DNA from: Adineta vaga
Taxonomy: Eukaryota > Rotifera
Assembly (NCBI GenBank): GCA_021613535.1
Contig: CP075497.1
Location: 12,090,001 to 12,154,000, forward strand
Reading direction: 5' to 3'
Length of the DNA: 64,000 bases
Under the pieces are notes generated by a model, which was not told where the DNA came from, did no database searches, and was given only the letters and a program-made list of their open reading frames with translations. Positions 1-10,895 of the stretch are shown here, in pieces. Numbering within the stretch: the stretch's first letter is position 1; every line of letters starts with the position of its first letter. Made by a program: the position numbers and the translations under genes.

Positions 1-116
1 GCTTCAACAACTAAACAGGTAAGAATAATATTCGATAATAATATTATTTATTGATTTCTTTTAAATAGGATTTAATGGATTATGTTGATTCCTTACCAGG
101 TGCTCCAAAAATGTGA
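1..116 (+). CDS. 3' end of an unidentified gene
   Basis: Two terminal coding exons are visible. Bases 1-18 read ASTTKQ and stop at a GT donor (GTAAGAAT). The intron 19-68 ends TTTAAATAG, and bases 69-116 continue in frame as DLMDYVDSLPGAPKM followed by TGA. Phase is 0 on both sides. An AATAAA-type signal follows near 184. The rest of the gene lies left of the window. The short acidic tail is not enough to name a family. Confidence 0.55.
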
Positions 117-347
117 AAACGCATTCACTGGATACTTTCTTAGTGCAATTTCTATCTTTTGATTTCTTCGAAAAAAAATATATAATAAAGCGTGTTTTTG
201 TGTGTGGGTGTGTGCATAAAGTTCGTTTATTAAAAGTGTTTTCTCTGTATAATAACAAATCGATCATTTCTTTTTTGTTTCTCTAATCTAAATTGAACAT
301 TTTCTATGTAAAAACAGCCAAGAATATATCTACGAAAACTTTCTTTT

Positions 348-1309
348 CTAAACTTTTTTGTTTATTAATGATAATAATGTTGTCAATTGTTTGGATTTTG
401 TTGAAGTTTGAATTGGACGTATTGTTGTTGTTTTTGTTGTTGTTGTCATGGTTGTTGTGCTTGTAGGATGACCGAAAAATTTTATACTCGAACAAAGTTC
501 TGGTAATGCATAACGACTCCATTGTCCATTGGATTCACATCGTTTACAATGAGGACCGAAAGCAAAGGCATAAATCGCAAAAACAGTCAAAGGTGAATAC
601 AATGTACCACCATCTAATGGTTTGATTTCACCCCATTCAGTGACTAAACGTGGATTTGCACGTAATAGTTCTGCATCACATCGAACAGTATCACATACTG
701 TTAATTGTGTCCAAAAACCTAATAAAAAGAAGAATAAATGATAGTTTGAAATATGAAAATATTGTTACCATCTCGACACGAACGACAGAAACGAACTCCA
801 TCAGGATCGGAACGTCGTTCGTAAACAGCAGTTGAAAGATCAGGAACTGTTTCTCGTGGATCATCATCGAAATATTTTAGACGATGATCAGGTTGTTCAA
901 TACGTAAACGACGAAATTCAAATGGAACAACCATTTTAGTTTCAATTTCGTTTAATAATTTGATTGAACATGGAGAAAATGTTTGTTCAATCAGAGAATT
1001 TGTTAAAGATTTTTTTAATAACGGTTGAGTTTTATTTATTATTGGTGGTGATGATGTTGCTTGTTTAATATCAATATGTGATAATGGAATAGGTTCAAGA
1101 ACAAAATCAGATGAACGTTGATGATCAAGCATACGTAAATTTCGAAGAAGTAATGATGAACGATTATTCGATGATGATGATGATATTTCATTTTCTGTTC
1201 GTTGAATCATATTTGTATCAATAATAATACATGCAGGAATTGAATATACTCGATATTTATCCAATAGTACAAGAGATAGAATGAAAATCATGGAAATATT
1301 CAATGACAT
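348..1309 (-). CDS. Secreted cysteine-containing protein, unrecognised family
   Basis: Two exons, 1309-769 and 718-348, joined across a 50-bp GT-AG intron in phase 1, give about 303 residues. The ATG at 1309 is followed by a hydrophobic stretch (IFILSLVLL) typical of a signal peptide. The mid region is rich in Ser/Asn. The C-terminal half holds the Cys motif FCRSCRDG, then VCDTVRC, HCKRC and PELC, suggesting a small disulfide-bonded extracellular domain. A Thr-rich tail follows (TSTTTMTTTTKTTT). I do not recognise the domain; secretion and disulfide bonding are inferred. Confidence 0.65.
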
Positions 1310-1692
1310 GATTGATTGAAGTTGGTTTATGTTGATGTAGAAGACGAAGAATGAAATGAATAGAAAAGTATTAAGCTTTCTTTTATTTTTCGTCTTTCTT
1401 CGATGGACGACAGACAGCAGAGATTAACTAACGCATAATGTTTACCTATCGGTTCATGCAATCAAATGATGTGAGACAATAATATCATGCGATATTTAGT
1501 GTCTAATCTCTTTTCACTTATTGTTGTTATCGATAACCAAACAAAAACAATCGATCGAAGAAATCCGATAATCACCACTTTACAATTGTCTACGAGATTT
1601 TACACAATTCAAAGAGGATGAAAAATATTCCAAATGAGATTTATTTTATATCATCATTGCTTTATTCAACAAATAAAAACAATCACATTTAT
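1310..1692. other. Intergenic spacer
   Basis: Between the EIF1AD stop and the ATG of the secreted-protein gene. It should hold the EIF1AD 3' end (AATAAA on the minus strand near 1670) and the promoter of the neighbour. No ORF, RNA or repeat is evident. Confidence 0.4.
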
Positions 1693-2286
1693 TCACTGAG
1701 TTTCTTCTTCTTCTTCTTCTTCTTCATCTCCTGAACTTTCGTACGGTGGCATCATATCATCAACTGATGTTTCACCTTTCGTGTCTTCGTCTTGAATATC
1801 TTCAAATTCTTTTGGCCTAAAATTAAAAAAAAACAACTTTCATATTCAATCTATTAACTGTCACTATCATTTAACATACCAACAGTTTTGTGATCGAATA
1901 TATTTGATATTATCTCGAAGAAGAATTTGTATAATTTCTGCTTTTACTTTATCACCTTCTTCAATATCTTCAACAAGAACATAATCTCCTAAAAGGAAAT
2001 TTCTCAAGAGAAGAATTCAATAAGATGAAAGCAAACCTCGTTTTATGAAGATTGTCTTTCGAAATTTCGTTGGCATACTAACAAGAAACATTGTGCCATT
2101 CGGTGTGATTACTTCATGTAAATTATTTCCACGTGGTGCAACAATCTACCAGAAAAAAAGATCCATATGTTTTTTTCTTCATAAGATTCAATGACTCACT
2201 TTGACAATGTAATGTTTATCATCGGGTAATTCATATCGTTGAAGTGCTTCATTGACGACATGTTTCATTTTTGTTGTTGAAGACAT
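1693..2286 (-). CDS. EIF1AD: EIF1AD-like S1/OB-fold RNA-binding protein
   Basis: Four exons (2286-2200, 2145-2037, 1988-1880, 1816-1693) give 142 residues. The order of blocks matches EIF1[12 protein letters not shown] at the N-terminus, then [42 protein letters not shown] (the eIF1A-type OB fold), and an acidic tail of repeated Glu. The family is related to eIF1A but acts outside canonical initiation and has been linked to late 40S maturation in the cytoplasm. The poly-Glu run is coded by a GAA repeat. Length (human about 165) and motif order agree well. The gene lies downstream of the USP22-like gene on the same strand with a 270-bp gap. Confidence 0.9.
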
Positions 2287-2557
2287 GTTCTAAAGAGAAA
2301 TATATATATATGCACACGTACACACAGACATTTCATATAAGTTTATTTTTTTCTCTATTGTTGCTGAGCAAAAATTCATCTGATCGTCAAAAAAAGAGAA
2401 AAAAAAAGAAAGACTCATCAAAAAGAAAGAAAGAAAGAACATACAACAAAATCCGAAGAGAGAATGAATGACCAGCATTCCGAGAAGAAAAAAAACCCGA
2501 AATCAAGATTATAAGACAACAAAGAAAAGAAAAGAAAACCAAAATCGATTGATCAAG

Positions 2558-4664
2558 TTAACTCGTTGAATCTCCATTCATACGTTGATAGAAAAGTAGA
2601 TAACTAAATAAAATTCGAAATAAATCTTCAATGAATCATTTTCATTTCTTAGTTAACATACCATTCACTTTTAAATACTTCTTCTGCGGATACTTCACAT
2701 ACACAATGATCATCACATCGAAACCTAAATGATCGCATAATTTCATTGAATCAAAAGATTTTTTTTTTGGAAATTTTTACCAACGATTTTGTAACTGAGG
2801 TTTAACGTAACACATATAATGTCCGGTTTCAACTGATGAACCAAAATGACTGATAACAGCAAATAGACAATATTTCGCATTTTCTTCATTGATATTTGTT
2901 TTCGTCATATAGGGAGTTAGATTAAGTTCAGCTGGAAATGAAATATGAGCTGATATTTTCTTTCGCATTTTCGATCGAGATTTTTTCAGATATTGAAAAC
3001 GCTAAAAAACAAATAAATCTTGAAAAGAACAAAATATCAAACCAATGAATTACTTTTAAATGAAAACAGGCAACAATCGGTGCTTGAGATATCGTTAATT
3101 TAATATTAGCTGACATTGACATTTGACATTTATCACAGTAGAAATTACTTAATGTTTCGGAATGTGTAAATCTTTTGGAAGAAAAGTAATAAACTTCATT
3201 TGAATTCAAATCAAATAACAAACCTCCATAGACAATTTTCAAGCGAAAATGATGATAATGGAAATGATTCATCTAGAAAAGATTTGTTGTTGTTGTTTTC
3301 TTTATATTGAAAATAACGATGAAGATATTTACCGTTGGATGATGAAAGTGGTAATTGAAGAGATATATCTCGAACAAGATCATTTTTCGTCGAAATAGAT
3401 CTAAAGAATTTCATGTTATTCTTATTTTCATTATTTTTTCATCTGAACTTACCCGCACTGAGAACATGTGATTTCGGATTGTAAAGCACCTTTAAAAAAT
3501 CGATCAATAATACAAGAACAAGTTTTTTCATCATTTGCTAAACGAAAAACAAAATATTTCAAACTTGGAAAAAAAACCCACGAAAACGAATCGTATTTTA
3601 CAATCGTCATTAGAATTTTGTGAATGAATTATATTAAATAAAGCCATTAATAATTCTTGTGCATCTTGTTCTTCAAAACCAGCTAAATGATTTTCATGTG
3701 TCCAGATTAAATACAATAATTGTGATGGAACAAATGGTTCATTCGTTGTTTGTCCTTCATGAACCTATGATTTTGGGAAAAGAATTTCTTTATTTTGACT
3801 TTTTCTTCATCGAGATATTTACATGATGATATAATCGACGTAATTGACACATAATACAATTATTATTTGTATGATTACTATCTTTTGATTGACAATGATG
3901 TTGTTTTTCCGAAAGAAAACAATCACGAAGAACTATTTCAAAACAAAAAAAGCTTTTCGAACGGAAATCAAGAGATCGACGTGTTCTTTTTTACCAGGTG
4001 CATGAACAAAAGCTTGTAAAACACTATTCATAAAACAAGTATTACCGAGATTGAGAAGTCCACAGATACCTGAATGAAAATATTAAATTAATCGAGGGAA
4101 AATTGATATTTTACCTCCAATTGTATTTGAAGGTGATGGATTATTAGTTGGATTTTGTTGTGATAAAACAATTTTTCGTCGTGCTCGTTCAAAAACTGGA
4201 TCATATTGAACATCTCCGCAAATATAACAATGAACAAAAAGCCGTTTGATATCAATTGTAAGTGGATGTGATACTAATCTTGCATGTTGTTGTGCATGAT
4301 GACGACATAAACATGATGAACATTCTAAACAAATACGACATTGTTCATCTAAATTGCATTCACGACATTTTGGAATCTAAAGTCAAGAAAAAAAAGAGAG
4401 AGAAAATGAACGAAATTGTTTGAACAAACGAAATCTTACTCGATGTTTATTGATTAAATTTTGTAAATGTGTAAAACAACTGGTATGTTGAATACGATAT
4501 TTTTGTTTAAGTTTTTCAATTTCTTGACACGGAAATTTATGTAAACGTGTTTGAACAACAACTGGCGAATTATTCGCTGTCGAACAAACAGATCGTGGTG
4601 GTGATGAAACTAAATTTATTGTTGGAAACGAAGATGAATTTGTTGATGAAGATAATTCAATCAT
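2558..4664 (-). CDS. USP22: USP22/51-like ubiquitin carboxyl-terminal hydrolase (SAGA DUB module)
   Basis: Twelve exons (4664-4440, 4376-4115, 4069-3995, 3932-3823, 3764-3602, 3537-3453, 3400-3333, 3272-3224, 3171-3054, 3001-2781, 2724-2662, 2603-2558) join in frame to about 494 residues. An N-terminal zf-UBP region is rich in Cys/His (CRECNLDEQCRICLECSSC). The USP core follows: Cys box NLGNTCFMN, QQDA-type EEQDAQELL, two Zn-binding CxxC pairs, PIVACFHLKRF, His box VETGHYMCYV and FRCDD. The ending CYLLFYQRM is reached only through a last 58-bp intron; an unspliced reading stops early at 2649. The family removes ubiquitin from histones H2B/H2A within SAGA. USP22, USP27X and USP51 cannot be separated here. 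I took the first ATG; an upstream in-frame TTG is unlikely. Confidence 0.9.
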
Positions 4665-5768
4665 TGTTATTTTCTTGATTTGATTTTCAGATAACAAATA
4701 TTTATTAGTGTAAAAAGAATTTTCAAAAGCTTTACATGATGATTCATATTAACACATGTCGATGAGCTAATGAGTCATGATTTCACATAGGAAAAATAGA
4801 TTGAATTTTTATATTTTACGATGTTTTTTTTTTCAGAAGAATATTCTTCTTGGAAATTTTAAAAAAATAATCTAATCAAATTATTGATTGATTTTATTTA
4901 CGAGAAACGAACCAATAATGTTTGTCTTCTCTGTCAACTAACGACACCTTTCTTTTCTTCTTTCGAATAGACTTGCTCCGGAAATAATAAATCTTAGACT
5001 AAAGTTCTCTTCCTAGTGAACAACATCCGAAATCTTTTTGTTTGATAAAATGTATATTGATTTCCTGTCTAAGATACATTATTTAGTAAAAGACAAAGAG
5101 AAAACCTAATAAATATTCAGTAATTCATCGAGCAAATGATTTTTATGTTTTGAAATTGTTGTTTTATTTATATAAATAAGTTTATTTAAAAAACAGAATT
5201 ACAAAAATAGATTTGTATATATATATAGAGAGAGAGAGAACTGAGAAGATTTGTTATTAATATATGGAATGTATTAGAAAAAGTATAGATGATAAATATA
5301 TTCGAAAGGGAAAGGTTTTAAAAAAAAGAATTAAATAATTCTTTCTTTTCAAGTCTACATTCGAATACAAACACACACAATCACACTCACACTTAATGCT
5401 GAATAATAGAATATGAATAAGTAGATATATATATATATATAATAGAAAGCAAGAAAGAGTAAAGTTTGTTTTTCAGTTCAATATTCGATCATCAGGATTT
5501 GAGAAAGAAGTTTTGGTTGAAATCAAATCTTTCGATGATTAATATGGTATTGATACTTTTCGTTGTCGATGAGTTGCATCTGAATATTGAATATCTAAAT
5601 ATTAATAAAAACAAATTATTAACGGACGAAAACAGAACAAATCATGCGAATTTTGTACACAAACACTTCATGTTAACAAAACACCTACTGAATCTCTCGA
5701 ACGAATATTCTGTTAGTAAATAAGATTTAATTAAATGAATAATTATTTTCAAGATCTCTTTAGTTATT
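4665..5768. other. Intergenic, AT-rich with simple repeats
   Basis: Holds the 5' region of the USP22-like gene and the 3' region of the next minus-strand gene. Short TA/GA tracts lie at about 5215-5240 and a TA tract near 5425-5440. If the last intron of the next gene is spliced, its terminal exon would be at 5642-5709. Confidence 0.4.
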
Positions 5769-6393
5769 TTATGTTAAATATTTACCTTGTTTTGACCAAT
5801 TATCAGCTGTATATCGACGACCTTCACGTGCTACAAAATGAAAATATTCCAAATCGTTTTGTCTTTTCTTTTCTCGAATGAATATAATTCAATCTACCTT
5901 CATAACTTTCATCTGTACGAACAATTGGAGCTGGTGTCCAATCAGGAAGATCATCAATTTTTCTATAAAGTTTTTCTCGACGTTCAACTGTTGTTATTGG
6001 TGCATATTGAACAGGAATATTTCTTGTTGTTGATAATGTACTTTGATATTCTCGATAAGTAACAGGAACAGAAACAGGAACAGTTCGTTCGAAACTATAC
6101 GTATCTTGTTTAATGACTTCTCGATCAACAACATCATCATGAATTTGCCAAGTAAGATGACGATCAAAATCATCGATAAATCTTGATGTTCGTCGTTGGA
6201 AAAAGAATGGATCATCTAATGGTTCCCAGATAAGTGGAGGAGCAACATAACTTCGTGAAATTCGTGTTGAACTTGCTGTTCGTTGAAGATTTGAACTACT
6301 GTAACTTGTTGACAATCGATTAAGATTGCCGTATGATGATGAACGAGAATAATATGAACGAGAATCTCGAGAATAATCACGTGCTATTGACAT
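5769..6393 (-). CDS. Unrecognised Ser/Arg/Tyr-rich protein
   Basis: ATG at 6393. Exon 1 is 6393-5898; a 67-bp intron leads to exon 2 from 5830. Read on, exon 2 ends at TAA 5769-5771, giving about 185 residues. The N-terminal 45 residues are dominated by Ser, Arg and Tyr (RDYSRDSRSYYSRSSSYG), then comes a more ordered part with PPLIWEPLDDPFFFQRR, LPDWTPAPIVRTDESYEG and GRRYTADNW. A good donor (CAAG|GTAAAT) near the end of exon 2 offers an alternative splice to 5709-5642, changing the last residues. The repeated Ser/Tyr/Arg looks phosphorylatable and cytoskeletal or RNA-binding in style, but I recognise no domain. Confidence 0.65.
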
Positions 6394-9183
6394 TTTGAAG
6401 AAAAAACTTTGAATTTTTTTTTCTATTTAAAAAATCTAGAAGAACATAAAGATGAAACTTTAAAATAAAATAGAAGTTTTCAAATAAAAGAAAAGAAACA
6501 GTGAAAATCTTCATGCAAACATAACCTTTCTCATCACATATGTCTTGATCTTCATTGAATATCTCTTCTAAAAAAGAAATTGTACATTTATAATAAAATG
6601 AAAATAGTATTGATCGATCTTACTTTTTATCGTCTATTTTAATGTGGAAAATGTCCGTCGTTCGCTTTTTTTTTTCAAATGAAGAAAAAAAACAACCACA
6701 TTTTTTTCAAATGATGGAAATTGTCTTCTTCGTTTCAATTGTAAGTAATGCCGTGACATTGGAAAATGAATTGAATAATTGAAATTGAAACAAGAAAAAA
6801 TCTTCCATCAGTTGGATTGCGTTGCTCAGTATAATTTCGGACGGAATCGAACCGTCTCCAAAAGTACCCGAAACTTTTATCATACCATTAGACAACGAAG
6901 TAACTGATCAACTAAGCCAACTTGATTAGTGAAAGAACGAATGCATTTGATAAACCTTTTATACTTGGATGTTGAGCAATAACTTCAATCCACTTCTAAT
7001 TGAAATGAAGAGGAAAAAAACATCAACACCATTTACGTGTCCTTGAGAAAAAAAAAGACATAGTTGTAGTAGAAAATCGATTTGTGTATTCGTGCTGAAA
7101 TAGAAATACGAAGAATAAATAATATCAAAGATATATGAAAAATAAAATAGAAGGACAAAAACAATCTCTTTATTATTCCAAATAAATATATTCACTCATG
7201 TTTTTCTTCATTCGACTAGTTGTTATGATCTTCTACGCAATAAAGATCATCGTCTATATATATATGTATGTATATTAGTTGATAGTTAGATTTTCACACC
7301 TGGTATTAAATATCAATACTAATCTTTTTCAAACAGATGTTATTTATTCCAATTGAATAAACAGAAATCAATTAGAATAAGAAGATCTATTTAGTCATTT
7401 ATATCGATAATATGTATATAAATAACCAGATAAGTTAGAATAATAATCGATTGTTTTTACAGATTAGTTCTTATCTTATATTTGAATGATTAATCTAATA
7501 TATAAGACATGATCTCATTTTTAGAAACACTTGATTCATATTATAGTATAAAAATAGAAGAGAAAAAAGAAAGATATTCATTATTATCATATCTTCACGT
7601 GAATATTCTATTTTAATTTACATATAAACTAACTATCTTTATTCTCTTTCTATCGTAAATAATTACAAGTCATCTTGAAAATGTACTTTAATGTACGTAT
7701 CTTCTAAAAGATAGCTTAAAAACATGTCTAGTGAAGATATTTATAAATGATATTATTTGTCACTTGTACATGTGTCATTCCGGATGAAGTTACAAGTTAA
7801 TTTGAAAAAGTTTCTATTCATTCCATGTCACGCACTTGTCTATATATTCTGTTTAGTATTCAATTCATGTAATATAATTTGAACTTTTTTAATCAAAAAC
7901 AAATTTTTCTATTTAACCGGACAAAGATCACGTTCATGAAAATTCTTCAATATTGTTTCGTTTTTCTTTCCCCTCTATGAATTCGATGAATATATTATCA
8001 ATCGAATAAAAAGCACAAAAAAACTTTGATTTCTATTTTTTTTGTTCTCATCACACATTCATTTTTAATCACGCGATCATTACAAATGTATTCATCTATT
8101 CACAACTGACTTGTTCTTTTTTCTTCTCTCTTCAGTAGGTGTATTGTTAATTTCAATAAGATATATCTTGCAAAGAAATTCCAAGATTAACGTCATTTCC
8201 GATTAGATATATTTTTCTAATCCGTTTGTGTCATATCTTTAATCTTCTATTTCGAAAATAAGAAGAAGAAGAAAAAAAAACTCCGTCTGTAGTTAAACTA
8301 TATTGAGCGCGAAGAAGGAAGATAAGTAAAGAAAAACTAACATGAATAGTAAATAGTAGGAACACTTTACTTTGTTAAACTAACGGAAAAAATAGTTCGT
8401 TTATTTGGTTAGAGTAGAGAAAATTCCCTTTAGGCAATGAGGAAAAAACATGATTATTTTCAATAAAAAAAAAGCGATTGAAGAATAATACGAGATTTAT
8501 TTTCTCGTTCGATTCAATAGAATCGATCAATGAAGAAGTAAGTTTATCGTTCGTCGATTTAGTTTCTATTAATATTCGAAAGAATAAATCTCTCCCAATG
8601 TTTTGATGACCTGAGAAAATCTTGATTTGTCAAACATCATTTTGAACAAATATTATCATCAGAAAAGAAAACGAAGCGTTTTTTTTTTTTAATAATATAA
8701 TGCAAAGTAGTCATTTTCTTCTTAGATTATTAAGCATCCAGATAATTATATTCCATTGTAATTCTCTTTTGGGTCATTAACTTTGATCTAGAATAGTTTT
8801 ATGATCGATTTCATTATTCTTAATGCCAAGGAAATGTTTGAGTTAACAAAGCTAAGAACATTTTCTCATAGGAAAAGTAAGTGTCTATTTGAAAAAAAAA
8901 GATTCTATTCAGGTGAAAGATGAGTTCTTTTTTTTTTGTTCTGGATGAATTATTTTCAAAGAAAATTAATTTTTCTGGAGAATCATCGACACGCATCATA
9001 TCATATATATATATTTTGTATGATATTTATAAGTTTCAAGATTCGTGTTCATTTTTGAAAGTCTTAATAGAGTTAATCGCCTTATATATTTCATCTCGAG
9101 TTGACGACAGTTTCTTTCCCGAAGAAGATTGATGAAAGATTTAACCTGGAGATAAATTTTCTTTGATTTGAATCTTATTTTAG
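6394..9183. other. Long intergenic region upstream of the GPCR gene
   Basis: About 2.8 kb, strongly AT-rich, containing one degenerate tRNA (6832-6901). A CAG|GTGAAAG donor near 8911 and TTATTTTAG directly before the GPCR ATG suggest a 5'UTR intron of about 270 bp. The remaining open frames are short, lack good starts and look like chance. Confidence 0.4.
6832..6901 (-). pseudogene. tRNA-Pro(CGG)-like gene, degenerate
   Basis: On the minus strand the T arm is perfect (GACGG TTCGATT CCGTC) and the anticodon arm pairs as AAAGT TTCGGGT ACTTT, giving anticodon CGG. The D region reads TCTAATGGTATGAT, matching the TCTAGGGGTATGATT box of eukaryotic tRNA-Pro. The acceptor stem pairs poorly (ACTTCGT against CGAAATT), and one base of the position 8-10 region seems missing, so it is probably a pseudogene or fragment. 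Confidence 0.55.
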
Positions 9184-10623
9184 ATGAGTAATTTAACATT
9201 ATCTGATGATTTTATATTAGCTCAAGATGAAATCGATTATTTATGGCAAATAATAAATAAATCTCCATCCGATCCACTTTATTCTTGGATATCATATGCA
9301 ACATTTATTTTTGCTGTTCTCGGTTCATTAAGTAATCTTATGTCTGTTATGGTTCTATTAAAGTTAAGTTCACATTTAGCAACATTTGTTTATTTAACAA
9401 GTTTATCTTTATCGGATATGATAACATGTTTATCAATAATGATTGCTCAACTTTTGGAATTTCTTCTTCAAACACGACGAAGTACAGCCATTGCCATTGC
9501 ATTTCGTCAAATTGAAATTCTATGTGGAGCATTAGGTGCCGGTGGTCGAGTTCTATCCTTTTGGATTTCTACAGCTGTTACAATGGATCGTTGGTTATTA
9601 ATTTGTTATCCGGTCTATGGAAGAACGTTTTGTACATTAAATCGTGCAAGAAATGTTGCTCGAACATTATTTATTCTTGCATTTATTTATACGGTTCCAT
9701 TATTTTTTGAATATGAAATTGTACAAGTGCCAAGTGTTTATCAAATGATGAATCGTGATAACCAATCTCTAACATCAATGAATGAAAAATCAACTAAAAA
9801 TAGTATGTTGATTACGAAAGGATATTCGGATTTAGCTCGACGAAGATTATTTCGTTGGTCTTATATGTTTTTCAATGTGATTTTTGTTTATACATTACCT
9901 TCATTAACAATCGTATCTTTTAATATACAATTAATTCGTGCTTTACATCGTTTAAAATCTCGTTCCAAACGTCTTCGTCAAAAGATTTATTTCAAATCTT
10001 CAGATCATCACAATCGTCGTCATTTTCATCATTCGAAATATTCCGTCACTCTGATGGTTATCATTATGGTCTTAACATTACTTCTATGTCGAAGTCCAAC
10101 TGTTGTTCTTTGGGTTTTATGGTCATTTGAATTAACAATAAAGATCTTTTTTGATTCGACATCAAGTTCCGGTTTTCGACGTTTCCATCATATTGCAAAT
10201 CTCATTGCGATTGTCAATGCAGCAACAAATTTTATTCCATTTTGTGTTTTCGGACAATTATTTCGTGCTGAATGTTTAACACTTTATTGTTGTCGAAAAC
10301 CAACAAGTGAACAATTAGCTCGACAAGCCAAACGAAAATATGAAGAAAAATATCAACATTTAAAACGAAATTCTCGAACAAAATTAGTTACACATGATCC
10401 ACAAACAACACAATCCGGACGAGATTATCTTCGTACAATTCCATCTTTGAATTCCGAGTCAACGAGTGGAAGAACACCTCCATCATCAAATGATCAAAAT
10501 TTTTCGACGAATATTTTACGATTATCCGACCCACCCGTGAATTCAAATGGAAATAATCAACAGTCTCAACCGAGACTTTCAATTAATACAACACCTTTAT
10601 TTAATGAAACGATTGGTTTATGA
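9184..10623 (+). CDS. Orphan rhodopsin-family GPCR (peptide-receptor-like)
   Basis: A single open exon of 479 residues starting at ATG 9184 straight after a splice acceptor-like TTATTTTAG. Seven hydrophobic segments are visible (roughly residues 35-60, 68-92, 112-138, 158-178, 225-250, 290-314, 335-358). TM1 has GSLSN where GN is usual, TM2 LSLSD, TM3 ends MDRW instead of DRY, TM6 has CRSP where CWxP is usual, and TM7 reads ATNFIPF rather than NPxxY. N-glycosylation sites sit in the short N-terminus (MSNLTL). The basic third loop and the long Ser/Thr-rich tail with CC after TM7 (possible palmitoylation) are typical. The style resembles the FMRFamide/neuropeptide-receptor-like families expanded in rotifers. 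The ligand is unknown. Confidence 0.85.
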   Translation: MSNLTLSDDFILAQDEIDYLWQIINKSPSDPLYSWISYATFIFAVLGSLSNLMSVMVLLKLSSHLATFVYLTSLSLSDMITCLSIMIAQLLEFLLQTRRSTAIAIAFRQIEILCGALGAGGRVLSFWISTAVTMDRWLLICYPVYGRTFCTLNRARNVARTLFILAFIYTVPLFFEYEIVQVPSVYQMMNRDNQSLTSMNEKSTKNSMLITKGYSDLARRRLFRWSYMFFNVIFVYTLPSLTIVSFNIQLIRALHRLKSRSKRLRQKIYFKSSDHHNRRHFHHSKYSVTLMVIIMVLTLLLCRSPTVVLWVLWSFELTIKIFFDSTSSSGFRRFHHIANLIAIVNAATNFIPFCVFGQLFRAECLTLYCCRKPTSEQLARQAKRKYEEKYQHLKRNSRTKLVTHDPQTTQSGRDYLRTIPSLNSESTSGRTPPSSNDQNFSTNILRLSDPPVNSNGNNQQSQPRLSINTTPLFNETIGL

Positions 10624-10895
10624 TTAAAATAGATTTCAAACAAATAATTATATATTTCTCATGCGTTCGTCACTTATTCATTAAAAACAAGAAAAAAAAC
10701 GACTTTTCCTGGAAGATCTATATTTACATCAAAGCGCTAAATAAAATGAAACATGAGATAATTATATGCAAAAACGTTCTTTATTATTAACAATGAATCT
10801 TTTGCTTTTTTGAACTTAAGAAGAAAAACATGATATTTTCAAATAAAGATTAGATTTCACCGTTTACAAATATATAGAAAAGATCGAATTAAAAT

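Noticed and set aside
8920-9132. 70-residue plus-strand frame before the GPCR
   Set aside because: Low-complexity, with no motif; it lies in the probable 5'UTR intron of the GPCR gene.
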